64,000 bases of DNA. Origin: Lachnospiraceae bacterium. GTDB taxonomy: Bacteria > Bacillota_A > Clostridia > Lachnospirales > Lachnospiraceae. Of the stretch, positions 42,292-50,946 are shown in pieces. Location of the stretch: positions 1 to 64,000 of the forward strand of contig JAFXDD010000041.1 of NCBI GenBank assembly GCA_017516285.1, written 5' to 3'. Under the pieces are notes generated by a model. That model was not told the DNA's origin. It saw only the letters and a list, made by a program, of their open reading frames with translations, and did not search any database. The position numbers and the translations under genes were made by a program. Each line of letters opens with the position of its first letter. Position 1 is the stretch's first letter.

Positions 42292-44514
42292 ATGAAAAGA
42301 AAGAAAAGTTATCGATTTATTTATTTTATAAGCTTTATCATAATGTTGATTATTCCAATGGTTACTATGATATTTAATTTTTGGAAAGCAGACAGCATTG
42401 TAAGAAGTCAGACTCTTAATTTGGCTTCAAAATCTATGGAGCAATATTCAGAGATGTTTGATATGACGTTTAAAGAAATGTCGGACACCTGTCTGTCAAT
42501 TTTTGGCAGTGAAGCATTAAGAGAGTATCATAAATACGCGGTGGTAAATTCTGATAACAAATATATTCAGTCGTATAAGATAAATGATATGTTAAGACAG
42601 CTGGATCTCGAAAAGTATTATGATGTATTTGTGTATTTTCCTACTGACGATAAAATAATCTCCGCTAATAAATCAACCTTAAATTCCAAATATTATTATA
42701 ATGTGTATTACGGACAGAAAAAAGGAGATTATTACCAAGAATTTTTAGAAGTCATGAATTGCAATGCCAGGCAACCTGAAATTTATGCTTTAAACAGTAA
42801 TGGGCCTTTACCTTACTTGTGTGTGGCAATGAACACAAAGGATACTCTGAAGGTGAATTATACCATCTGTGTTGTTTTAGATCCGACGTATGTGGAGGAA
42901 ATATGCCAAAGTGCTGATGGTGTAAACGAAGCTTCGTCCTTTTTTGTATTGAATGAAGAGAAAGAATTATTGTTGGCAAGTAATGAAAGGATGAGTTATC
43001 AGGATATAATATTAAGTCTTTCCTTGGAAGAATTGGCAAATAACAAATGGCATAAAGGCGAAGATTATATGCTGGGTATTATCGAAGCTGACAGTGGTAT
43101 GAAAAATTTCTATGCATATGGTATTTCACAGGATTATTTTTGGGATGTGCTGACAGAGCTTAGAATGGCTTGCCTTGGTGGTATTATTTTATGCGCTATG
43201 GTTAGCTTAATGATTGCATATGGCAATACGGTCAGAATGTATAAACCGATTAATAATCTGCTTAATAAGCTTACAGGTACCAAAAAGGCAGACTATGACA
43301 AAAGAAGATGGAACGAATTTGATTTTCTGGAACATAGTTTTAATGAGAGCAGCACGAAAATAAAAAACAGTCAAAGGGCCTATGTAGAGCTATACATGCT
43401 GAAGCTATTGGATGGAAAGCCCCATACACTGGAGGGCGTGCAGGAATTTGTAAAAAATATGCCCTTTGTATCAAAGAAATTTTTGATTTGTATCATAAAG
43501 GTAGATTATGTACAGGACAGTGTTAATGACCAGTGCAGCGTTATTGTACGGAATGTTTTTGAAGAATTGGCAGCATCCCATGGCAAAGGCTATTTGGTAG
43601 CTTATTCTCAAAATGAATATGTTCTTTGGCTGAATATTACCGGAGAGATGAGTGAGTTTATAAAGGATTTGCAATATGGTCAAAGATTTTTAGACCAGCA
43701 TTTTCATATATTTATGACCTTTGGTATCAGTGACGTACATGAGGAAGCACAAAATATTCCGAGATGCTTAAGAGAAGCACAGGAAGCAATCCGTTATCAA
43801 TATTTATTTGGTCAAGGAGAAACTATAATTTTTTCTCAGATTGCAGAAAGAGAAACGGTGGGTGGCTTAGAAGAGACTTCTAATATTTTTACTGCATTAA
43901 TGGAATTTATCACAAATAATGAGGGTATAGGTGTTGCACAGTTTATAGAAGATTTCTTTCAGTCACACCATATTAATGAAGATGCATCTATAGACAGAAT
44001 TACTTTGTTTACAAGTGAAGTTTTAGAGGTACTTAGATGCATAATCAGTAAATATGATTACCTTGAAGGTAAATATAGCGAAGTGCTTAAAGAATTAGCA
44101 GATATGCCGTCGCTTATGAGTTTTCGGACTTGCATGTCACGTTTGCTTCAGAGTATTCAGGAAGAGGTTCCGGATGAAAATGAGGAGCTTGTTTTGAGAA
44201 CCAAGCAGTATATTGATGATAATTATTGGGATTGTGGATTGTCGGTAGCAATGCTGGGTGATCAAATGGGGGTTTATAGCAAAAAGCTGTCAAGAGTATT
44301 CAAAGAAAAGTATCAGATAAGTATACAAGATTATTTGACGAATGTAAGGATAGACCAGGCTAAAAAATTTTTGTCAGAAAAAGAAATGTCTATTCAGGAA
44401 ATTGCAGAAGCTACAGGTTTTTTAAGGAGCCAGGTGTTTATAAAAAAATTCAAAGAACAAGAGGGTATAACACCGGGAAATTATAAGAAAATAAAGACAA
44501 AATGCCCAAATTAG
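42292..44514 (+). CDS. Membrane-bound AraC-family sensor-regulator
   Basis: 740 residues from ATG 42292 (GAGG 8 bases before). A membrane segment (about residues 8-28), an extracellular sensor of about 260 residues (cache-like), a second membrane span (about 290-312), a cytoplasmic middle region, and an AraC helix-turn-helix at the C-terminus (about 635-735; LSVAMLGDQMGVYSKKLSRVF, QEIAEATGF). Regulators of this type sit beside CUT1 transporters in Lachnospiraceae and Paenibacillus and respond to extracellular sugar. It precedes the binding-protein gene. Confidence 0.9.
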   Translation: MKRKKSYRFIYFISFIIMLIIPMVTMIFNFWKADSIVRSQTLNLASKSMEQYSEMFDMTFKEMSDTCLSIFGSEALREYHKYAVVNSDNKYIQSYKINDMLRQLDLEKYYDVFVYFPTDDKIISANKSTLNSKYYYNVYYGQKKGDYYQEFLEVMNCNARQPEIYALNSNGPLPYLCVAMNTKDTLKVNYTICVVLDPTYVEEICQSADGVNEASSFFVLNEEKELLLASNERMSYQDIILSLSLEELANNKWHKGEDYMLGIIEADSGMKNFYAYGISQDYFWDVLTELRMACLGGIILCAMVSLMIAYGNTVRMYKPINNLLNKLTGTKKADYDKRRWNEFDFLEHSFNESSTKIKNSQRAYVELYMLKLLDGKPHTLEGVQEFVKNMPFVSKKFLICIIKVDYVQDSVNDQCSVIVRNVFEELAASHGKGYLVAYSQNEYVLWLNITGEMSEFIKDLQYGQRFLDQHFHIFMTFGISDVHEEAQNIPRCLREAQEAIRYQYLFGQGETIIFSQIAERETVGGLEETSNIFTALMEFITNNEGIGVAQFIEDFFQSHHINEDASIDRITLFTSEVLEVLRCIISKYDYLEGKYSEVLKELADMPSLMSFRTCMSRLLQSIQEEVPDENEELVLRTKQYIDDNYWDCGLSVAMLGDQMGVYSKKLSRVFKEKYQISIQDYLTNVRIDQAKKFLSEKEMSIQEIAEATGFLRSQVFIKKFKEQEGITPGNYKKIKTKCPN

Positions 44515-44644
44515 TTATGAAATGCCCTAATGAGTTATTTACTTTTGACAAAACGTTGAGTACCATGAAGGTACAATTACATTACAACACCGGTGAACGT
44601 AGTGAAAATTGAAAAACTTTTTTAGCAAAGGAGAATATTGTTTT

Positions 44645-46330
44645 ATGATGAAAAAGAGAATGAAACAATTTATGGCACTTGCATTAAGTGCAGTGATGTT
44701 GGTTGGAGCAGCTGGTTGTGGTTCAGAAACAACCGGTAATAATTCAAACGAGTCACAGACTGCTGTAGAGACTAGTGAAACTCAGATAACTGAGGAAACA
44801 CAGGATACGGTAGTAAATGAAGATATTACATATCCTCTCGATACAGATGTTGAACTTAGTGTTTGGCATGCAAATTTCTTAAAACCAAATGAAGCTTATG
44901 CAAGTTATGCAGAGTCTCCATTCCATAGAGGTCTGGAGGATAAAACAGGCGTAAAGATTGACTGGCAGCATCCTGCAACAGGTACGGATGTTCCTACAGC
45001 ATTTAATCTTCTTTTAACAGAAAAGGAACTTCCTGATATTCTTTTCTTGTCATTAAGTCCTACACAGGGTCAGCAAATGATTGATGATGGTGCTATATAT
45101 GACTTGACAGAATATCTTCCTAAGTATGCTCCTGATTATTGGGCAACTGTTACCCAGCCACAATATGAAGGATCTTTTAAGTCTATGTTTACATCTGATG
45201 GAAAGTTGTATTGTGTTGGTTCTTTTGTGGAAGAGGCAGCTAGTATTACTTACATGGGACCGATAGTACGAAAAGACTGGTTAGATGAATGTGGGCTTGA
45301 CATTCCGGAAACTATTGAAGAGTGGAATACTATGCTTACAGCATTCAAGGAAAAATATGATTGTACTCCTATGGCTATGAGACTACATCAGTTATTGCTT
45401 TATGATAACGTAGCATCTGCTACCAATGCATACACATCTATGCCTGCAAGATTCTATGTAAAGGACGGCAAAATCGGTTTTGCTAACGTAGAGCCTGAAT
45501 GGAAAGAATATGTGACCTTAATGAATGAATGGTATACCGGCGGAATCTTAGATAAGGATTCTGTTACCATGGATAACAATGCAGTAAGAGCAAAAGCGAT
45601 AGATAATAAAGTAGGTGTTACTTTTGGAGCATTATCCTTCCTTAACGATTTAATTAAGGATGCTGAAGCCGAGAATACAGGTGCTGAATGGGTAGCTATT
45701 GGATATCCTAGAGTTAGCGAAGGGGCTCCAGTGACAGCATTGCAGAGCAGAGCAAATCATTGGAACAATGTTAGTGCTGTAATTACTACATCTTGTCCGG
45801 AAGAAGAACTCATTACCGCATTACAATGGCTGAACTATGGTTATACAGAGGAAGGGGCTATGTACTGGAACTATGGTGACGAAGGCGTATCTTATACATT
45901 AAATGCAGAAGGTCAGGCAGAATTTACAGATATTGTTAAAAACGATCCAGCTGGTTTGAACAGTGGTATTACTAAATATACTGGTGTAGCTTCTAATGGT
46001 CTTGCATTACAGGATTTTAACTTCTTAATTCAGAAGAATGGGGAAGCTGGTGGTAATGCATTAAATGTTTGGACTGAGAATTCAGATGCGCAGTTATACT
46101 ATATTCCTAGTCTTTCTTTGACTGAAGAAGAGAGCACAGATTATACAGACGCTTATGCATCAATTAGTTCTTATGTGGCTGAAATGGGTCAGAAGTTTAT
46201 GACGGGTGAAGTGGCAATAGATAAATTTGATGAATACGTTAAAACTTTGTATGACATGGGTCTGCAGAAGTGTATCGATATTCAGCAGGCTGCTTATGAC
46301 AGATTCATGGCAACTGAGGTTAATTATTAA
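44645..46330 (+). CDS. Sugar ABC transporter substrate-binding lipoprotein
   Basis: 561 residues from ATG 44645 (AAAGGAG upstream). Lipoprotein signal with lipobox GAAGC (Cys near residue 24) and an acidic Thr/Glu-rich linker, then a long (about 500 residues) type-1 solute-binding fold typical of LplA-like proteins. Binds an oligosaccharide at the cell surface and delivers it to the two permeases. A stem-loop separates it from the permease genes. Confidence 0.92.
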   Translation: MMKKRMKQFMALALSAVMLVGAAGCGSETTGNNSNESQTAVETSETQITEETQDTVVNEDITYPLDTDVELSVWHANFLKPNEAYASYAESPFHRGLEDKTGVKIDWQHPATGTDVPTAFNLLLTEKELPDILFLSLSPTQGQQMIDDGAIYDLTEYLPKYAPDYWATVTQPQYEGSFKSMFTSDGKLYCVGSFVEEAASITYMGPIVRKDWLDECGLDIPETIEEWNTMLTAFKEKYDCTPMAMRLHQLLLYDNVASATNAYTSMPARFYVKDGKIGFANVEPEWKEYVTLMNEWYTGGILDKDSVTMDNNAVRAKAIDNKVGVTFGALSFLNDLIKDAEAENTGAEWVAIGYPRVSEGAPVTALQSRANHWNNVSAVITTSCPEEELITALQWLNYGYTEEGAMYWNYGDEGVSYTLNAEGQAEFTDIVKNDPAGLNSGITKYTGVASNGLALQDFNFLIQKNGEAGGNALNVWTENSDAQLYYIPSLSLTEEESTDYTDAYASISSYVAEMGQKFMTGEVAIDKFDEYVKTLYDMGLQKCIDIQQAAYDRFMATEVNY

Positions 46331-46340
46331 ATCTTTCTGT

Positions 46341-46366
46341 GGGCTACAAGGATAAGCTTGTAGCCC
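46341..46366 (+). other. Intercistronic stem-loop after the binding-protein gene
   Basis: GGGCTACAAG / CTTGTAGCCC, perfect 10-bp stem with a 6-base loop, without a strong T run. Such hairpins protect the binding-protein mRNA so it is made in excess over the permeases. Confidence 0.65.
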
Positions 46367-46399
46367 CAAAATTTAAAAATCAGAAAGGTACGGAATTTA

Positions 46400-47320
46400 A
46401 TGAAGACTAGAAATTTAGGACAAAGAATAGTACAAGATTTTAAAAAGCATAAATTTCAATACTTGATAATTCTTCCTGTACTAATATATTTTATTGTTTT
46501 TCACTATAAAGCTATGTACGGTGTCATTATCGCGTTTAAGAGATATAGACCGACAGCCGGTATTGAGAGAAGTCCATGGGTTGGATTACAAAATTTTGAA
46601 AGCTTTTTTAAAGATATTTACTTTTGGAGGCTCATTCGTAATACTTTTACAATAAGCTTCTCTACGTTACTTTTTTCTTTCCCGATGCCAATTTTATTGG
46701 CACTTATTTTGAATGAGGTAAAGTGCAGCTGGTTTAAACGAACAGTACAGACCATTTCCTATATGCCTCACTTTATTTCATTGGTTGTTGTATGTGGTAT
46801 GATAACGCAATTTACTCTGCAGGATGGACTGTTTAGTGATATTATAGCATTCTTTGGCGGAGATCGTATTAATATGCTGTCACAGAAGGAATTTTTCGTA
46901 CCAATATATGTTATCTCAGACATATGGCAAGGCATTGGGTGGAATTCTATCATTTATCTTGCAGCATTGTCAGGGATTGATCAGGAGCAATATGAAGCTG
47001 CCAAGATTGACGGCGCAAGCAGAATCGCGCAGATGTGGTACATTACGCTTCCGGGGTTAATCCCTACCATATCTACTCTTTTGGTATTAAGGCTTGGTCA
47101 AGTATTGAGCGTTGGACAGGAAAAAATATTGCTTTTATATCAACCGCTTACATATGAGGTTGCCGATGTAATTTCTACTTATACTTTCAGAAAAGGTCTT
47201 ATTGATTCTAATTATAGTTACGGAGCAGCAGTAGGACTTTTCAACTCTTTTGTTAATATTTGTTTTCTGCTAATCAGTAATAAAATCAGCAAGAAGATGG
47301 GACAAAGTGGATTGCTTTAA
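46400..47320 (+). CDS. CUT1 sugar ABC transporter permease, LplB type
   Basis: 306 residues; six membrane segments. The EAA coupling loop is visible (EQYEAAKIDGASRIAQMW) near residue 195. It forms a heterodimer with the next permease. No ATPase gene is in the cluster, so a shared MsmX-type ATPase elsewhere must energise it. Confidence 0.93.
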   Translation: MKTRNLGQRIVQDFKKHKFQYLIILPVLIYFIVFHYKAMYGVIIAFKRYRPTAGIERSPWVGLQNFESFFKDIYFWRLIRNTFTISFSTLLFSFPMPILLALILNEVKCSWFKRTVQTISYMPHFISLVVVCGMITQFTLQDGLFSDIIAFFGGDRINMLSQKEFFVPIYVISDIWQGIGWNSIIYLAALSGIDQEQYEAAKIDGASRIAQMWYITLPGLIPTISTLLVLRLGQVLSVGQEKILLLYQPLTYEVADVISTYTFRKGLIDSNYSYGAAVGLFNSFVNICFLLISNKISKKMGQSGLL

Positions 47321-47337
47321 CAGGAAGGAGATTAGTC

Positions 47338-48225
47338 ATGAAAAAGAGAAATAAGAAAAACATGGAGGACATTTTTCTGGATACGGCTATTTACATCGTA
47401 TTGATTGCATTAGTTTTAGTAACTTTGTATCCGGTGTGGTATGTTGTGGTGGCAAGCTTCAGTACCAGTACAAGCATCGCAAAGCATTCAGGCTTATTGT
47501 TATGGCCGGAAGAGTTTAGCGTGGGAGCTTATGAAATGGTTTTCACAAACAGACTCATTATGGGCGGATTAAAAAATGCCGTCATTGTCTTGTTGGGTTC
47601 ACTTCCGCTCAATATTTTATTGACATTGCTGTGTGGTTACTTTATGGCCTGTGGTGGTTTGTTCTGGAAAAAGCCTATCAATTTTATGATAATGTTTACC
47701 ATGTTCTTTAATGGTGGTCTGATTCCTAATTATTTAAATGTGAAGGGGTTAGGATTGGGTGATTCACTATGGGCCTTAATTCTTCCGGGTGCACTTAGCG
47801 TGTATAATGCAATTATTTGTAAAACAGCTATTGAAGCAATACCGGAAAGCTTAAAAGAATCTGCATATATAGACGGAGCACAGGATTTTCAGATTTTATT
47901 TAAAATTATTACTCCATTAATAAAGCCTACACTGGCAGTATTGACGCTATACTATGGTGTAGCTCATTGGAATTCCTGGTTTCCTGCTTCTATTTACATT
48001 ACCAAGGATGAATTGTTACCTGTTCAGAATATTATCAGGTCTATTTTACTGGCCAATGATACTACGTTAACAGGTACCGGTGATTTGGCGGATAATTACA
48101 ACTATTATGCAGAGACCATTAAATATGCAGCAATTGTTATTACTACAGCACCTATTCTTTGTGTATATCCGTTTTTGCAAAAGTACTTTACAAAAGGCGT
48201 TATGATTGGTGCCGTAAAAGGCTAG
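47338..48225 (+). CDS. CUT1 sugar ABC transporter permease, LplC/YtcP type
   Basis: 295 residues, six membrane segments, with an EAA loop around ESLKESAYIDGAQDFQ (residue 180). Partner of the previous permease, 17 bp downstream, ribosome site GGAAGGAG. Imports the sugar bound by the lipoprotein. Confidence 0.93.
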   Translation: MKKRNKKNMEDIFLDTAIYIVLIALVLVTLYPVWYVVVASFSTSTSIAKHSGLLLWPEEFSVGAYEMVFTNRLIMGGLKNAVIVLLGSLPLNILLTLLCGYFMACGGLFWKKPINFMIMFTMFFNGGLIPNYLNVKGLGLGDSLWALILPGALSVYNAIICKTAIEAIPESLKESAYIDGAQDFQILFKIITPLIKPTLAVLTLYYGVAHWNSWFPASIYITKDELLPVQNIIRSILLANDTTLTGTGDLADNYNYYAETIKYAAIVITTAPILCVYPFLQKYFTKGVMIGAVKG

Positions 48226-48255
48226 GCAGAAACAAATTTTGTATTGAGGGATTTC

Positions 48256-49047
48256 ATGAAAATACTACATTACGGACTAAATTTATCACATGATATGGGT
48301 CAATTCTGTGAAAGAAATATGTTTGAACACTATGTCATCAGCTGTTTTCAAACGCCTTTTCTATATGAAGCAAACAATAGTTTACAAAGAGGAGCGGCTG
48401 GAGAAATATTGATTATGCAGCCGGGAACGTATATTTATCATGGACCTCAAGATAAGCAGCAAAGCTTTATAAATGATTTCCTCTATGTGAAGGGCAAGGA
48501 TTTGGACGAACTATTAATGAAGTTTCAACTTCCGTTAAATATATCCTTTGATATAGGTGACGCGGCATTTCTAAATAATAGTATCAAGAGAATAAAGAAT
48601 GAGCTTTTGCTAAAATCAGTTGGCTATGAAGAGATGATATCTTGCATATTGACAGAAACAGTAATTAGCATGTATCGACTATATAATCGATACAATAATT
48701 TTCATTCTTCTATGGAGCGTATAGAGTCCGCGAGAGAAAAAATTTTAAGGCATCCCGCAAGAAATTGGACATTGCAAAGTATGGCTGAGTTAAGTGGTTA
48801 TTCTGTGAGTCGCTTTGGCAAGCTGTATTATAAGTATTTTGGAAGTACGCCAAAGGCAGAATTGATTTCTAACCGGATTGAATTAGCAAAACAATATTTA
48901 CAATATGGAGAACTTACTATAACTGAGATCGCAGAGCAAAGTGGATTTAATTCTCCATATTACTTTTCGAAGTATTTTAAAGAAGTTGTGGGGATTTCTC
49001 CCAGCGAGTATACTAAACGTTTACATAATAAAAATATATCCGATTAA
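48256..49047 (+). CDS. AraC-family regulator (cytoplasmic)
   Basis: 263 residues from ATG 48256 (GAGGG 7 bases before). The N-terminal cupin-like sensor domain (about 5-130) is followed by the double AraC helix-turn-helix (about 165-260; LQSMAELSGYSVSRFGKLYYK and ITEIAEQSGFNSPYYFSKYF). Second regulator of the glycan locus, after the membrane-bound one at 42292; it may read the imported sugar while the other reads the extracellular one. Confidence 0.9.
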   Translation: MKILHYGLNLSHDMGQFCERNMFEHYVISCFQTPFLYEANNSLQRGAAGEILIMQPGTYIYHGPQDKQQSFINDFLYVKGKDLDELLMKFQLPLNISFDIGDAAFLNNSIKRIKNELLLKSVGYEEMISCILTETVISMYRLYNRYNNFHSSMERIESAREKILRHPARNWTLQSMAELSGYSVSRFGKLYYKYFGSTPKAELISNRIELAKQYLQYGELTITEIAEQSGFNSPYYFSKYFKEVVGISPSEYTKRLHNKNISD

Positions 49048-49067
49048 GAAAGGAATGGTAACTGAGA

Positions 49068-49712
49068 ATGTCTAAAAAGGTGTTTTTAATTGGTGATTCC
49101 ATTCGTCTTCACTATATGGAAGAGGTGCAGCGTCAGTTAGGAGAGGAGTACGAGGTAACAGGTCCGGCAGAAAATTGTCGGTTCTCAGCCTATGTATTAA
49201 ATAGCCTACGTTTTTGGTTGGCGGAATGCAGCAAACCAGATATTATTCACTGGAATGTAGGATTATGGGATACTGCCATACTTTATCATGAGGATGGCTG
49301 CTTCACATCCATGGAGGCGTATGTATCCAATATGAAAAAGATACTACGTGAATTAAAGAAAACAGGTGCAATTATAATCTTTGCCACAACCACTCCGGTG
49401 ACAGATGATAAGAAATTTCTGCCGGGACCAATGCCTCCTGCCCATAATAATGAAGATATTGTAAAGTATAACAAGGCAGTACTGGATGCCTTTGCTGAGG
49501 AAGATATTCTTGTAAATGATTTGTTTCAGGTAATGTATGCAGATAAAGAACGACTTTTAACAGATGACAAAATACATCCGAATAAAGAAGGCATTGAAGT
49601 ATTGGGCAATGCGGTTGCAGATGTCATCCGGGCGCAGAAGTGTGAAGGGACAGGCAACAATCAAGTTGTGGAAGGTGCTCCACTGGTCCGTGATGAAAAA
49701 ACAATTCAGTGA
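49068..49712 (+). CDS. SGNH/GDSL-type esterase
   Basis: 214 residues. Catalytic Ser11 in GDS, an N in HWNVGLWD, and Asp167/His170 in the DDKIHPN block complete the SGNH pattern. No signal peptide. Likely removes an ester such as O-acetyl from an imported sugar. Its end overlaps the next open frame by a few bases, but the next gene's ATG is at 49730. Confidence 0.85.
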   Translation: MSKKVFLIGDSIRLHYMEEVQRQLGEEYEVTGPAENCRFSAYVLNSLRFWLAECSKPDIIHWNVGLWDTAILYHEDGCFTSMEAYVSNMKKILRELKKTGAIIIFATTTPVTDDKKFLPGPMPPAHNNEDIVKYNKAVLDAFAEEDILVNDLFQVMYADKERLLTDDKIHPNKEGIEVLGNAVADVIRAQKCEGTGNNQVVEGAPLVRDEKTIQ

Positions 49713-49729
49713 TTTTAAGGTGGAAGAAA

Positions 49730-50932
49730 ATGAAAACAATTACAGAAAATTTAGTAACACCTGTTACAGAGAAGTATGATGTGGTGGTTGCAGGCGGTGG
49801 CGTTGCAGGAATTGCTGCAGCACTTGCGGCAGCCAGACAAGGTGCAAAGGTTTGCCTATTAGAAAAGCTGTTTATGCTGGGTGGACTTGGAACAGCAGGT
49901 CTGGTGACCATCTATCTGCCGATTTGTGATGGCAGAGGCACACAGGTAAGCTTTGGACTTGCAGAGGAATTATTACGTTTGTCTATATGCCATGGTTGGG
50001 AAAAGGATTATCCAGCAGCATGGCTGGAAAATGGCACAAGCGAGGAAAAGACAAAGCGTCGTTTCATGGTGCAATATAATGCACAGCTTTTTGCTATTGC
50101 AGCGGAACAGCTATTGTTGCAGGAGGGAGTAAAAATACTGTATGGTACCTCTGTTACCTCTGTAGCAATGGAGGATGACAAAATTACTGCTGTTATTGTG
50201 GAAAATAAGTCTGGCCGAAGTGCAATAGAAGTAAAGAGCGTGGTAGATGCTACCGGTGATGCAGATGTTTGTATGCAGGCAGGAGAAAACACAGCACTTT
50301 TTAAGACCAAAAATGTAATGCCGGCATGGTATTACAGTATAGGTGCCATGGGCTATAAGTTAAATATGTTGGGGTACGTTGAACTTACAGATGAGATGAA
50401 AACGGAAGAGCAGAAGCTAAAAAGCCAGAGCTTAAGGCATTTCCAAGGTATTGATGGTGATGAAATCAGCGAAATGGTTTGCCTGTCTCATGAGGAAATA
50501 TTACGGGATGTAGTGAAAAAGCGTGCCGATGATGCAGAGTATTTGCCAGTAACCATAGCAACAACACCACAACTTAGAATGACCAGAAGGCTTGAAGGGC
50601 TTTACACCATGACTATGGAGGATGACAGAGCAGATTTTCCGGATAGTATCGGTATGGTAGGAAACTGGCGAACACGCGGACCGGTATATGAAGTTCCTTT
50701 CCGATGTCTTTATGGCAATAGAATCAGTAATTTGATTACTGCCGGAAGGTGCATTTCAGCCAATGATCCAATGTGGGATGTTATGCGAGTAATTCCTTGT
50801 TGTGCAGTTACTGGTGAAGCCGCAGGTGTGGCGGCGGCTATATCTGATAATTTCAAATCACTTGATGTAGGTCTCCTCCAAAAGAAGCTGAAGGAATGCG
50901 GCGTGAAACTGTTTTATAAGGATTTGATTTAA
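49730..50932 (+). CDS. FAD-dependent oxidoreductase (PF12831-like)
   Basis: 400 residues from ATG 49730 (AAGGTGG upstream). Rossmann motif AGGGVAGIAAALAAARQG near residues 19-36 binds FAD; a second conserved GRCISA near the C-terminus is typical of the family. In polysaccharide loci such enzymes oxidise sugar derivatives, but the substrate here is unknown. The Gfo/Idh proteins downstream may work with it. Confidence 0.85.
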   Translation: MKTITENLVTPVTEKYDVVVAGGGVAGIAAALAAARQGAKVCLLEKLFMLGGLGTAGLVTIYLPICDGRGTQVSFGLAEELLRLSICHGWEKDYPAAWLENGTSEEKTKRRFMVQYNAQLFAIAAEQLLLQEGVKILYGTSVTSVAMEDDKITAVIVENKSGRSAIEVKSVVDATGDADVCMQAGENTALFKTKNVMPAWYYSIGAMGYKLNMLGYVELTDEMKTEEQKLKSQSLRHFQGIDGDEISEMVCLSHEEILRDVVKKRADDAEYLPVTIATTPQLRMTRRLEGLYTMTMEDDRADFPDSIGMVGNWRTRGPVYEVPFRCLYGNRISNLITAGRCISANDPMWDVMRVIPCCAVTGEAAGVAAAISDNFKSLDVGLLQKKLKECGVKLFYKDLI

Positions 50933-50946
50933 AAGGAGAAAGTTGG

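Noticed and set aside
44545..44583. Promoter before the sugar-binding lipoprotein
   Set aside because: TTGACA is present but no -10 at proper spacing; alternatives were too weak to list.
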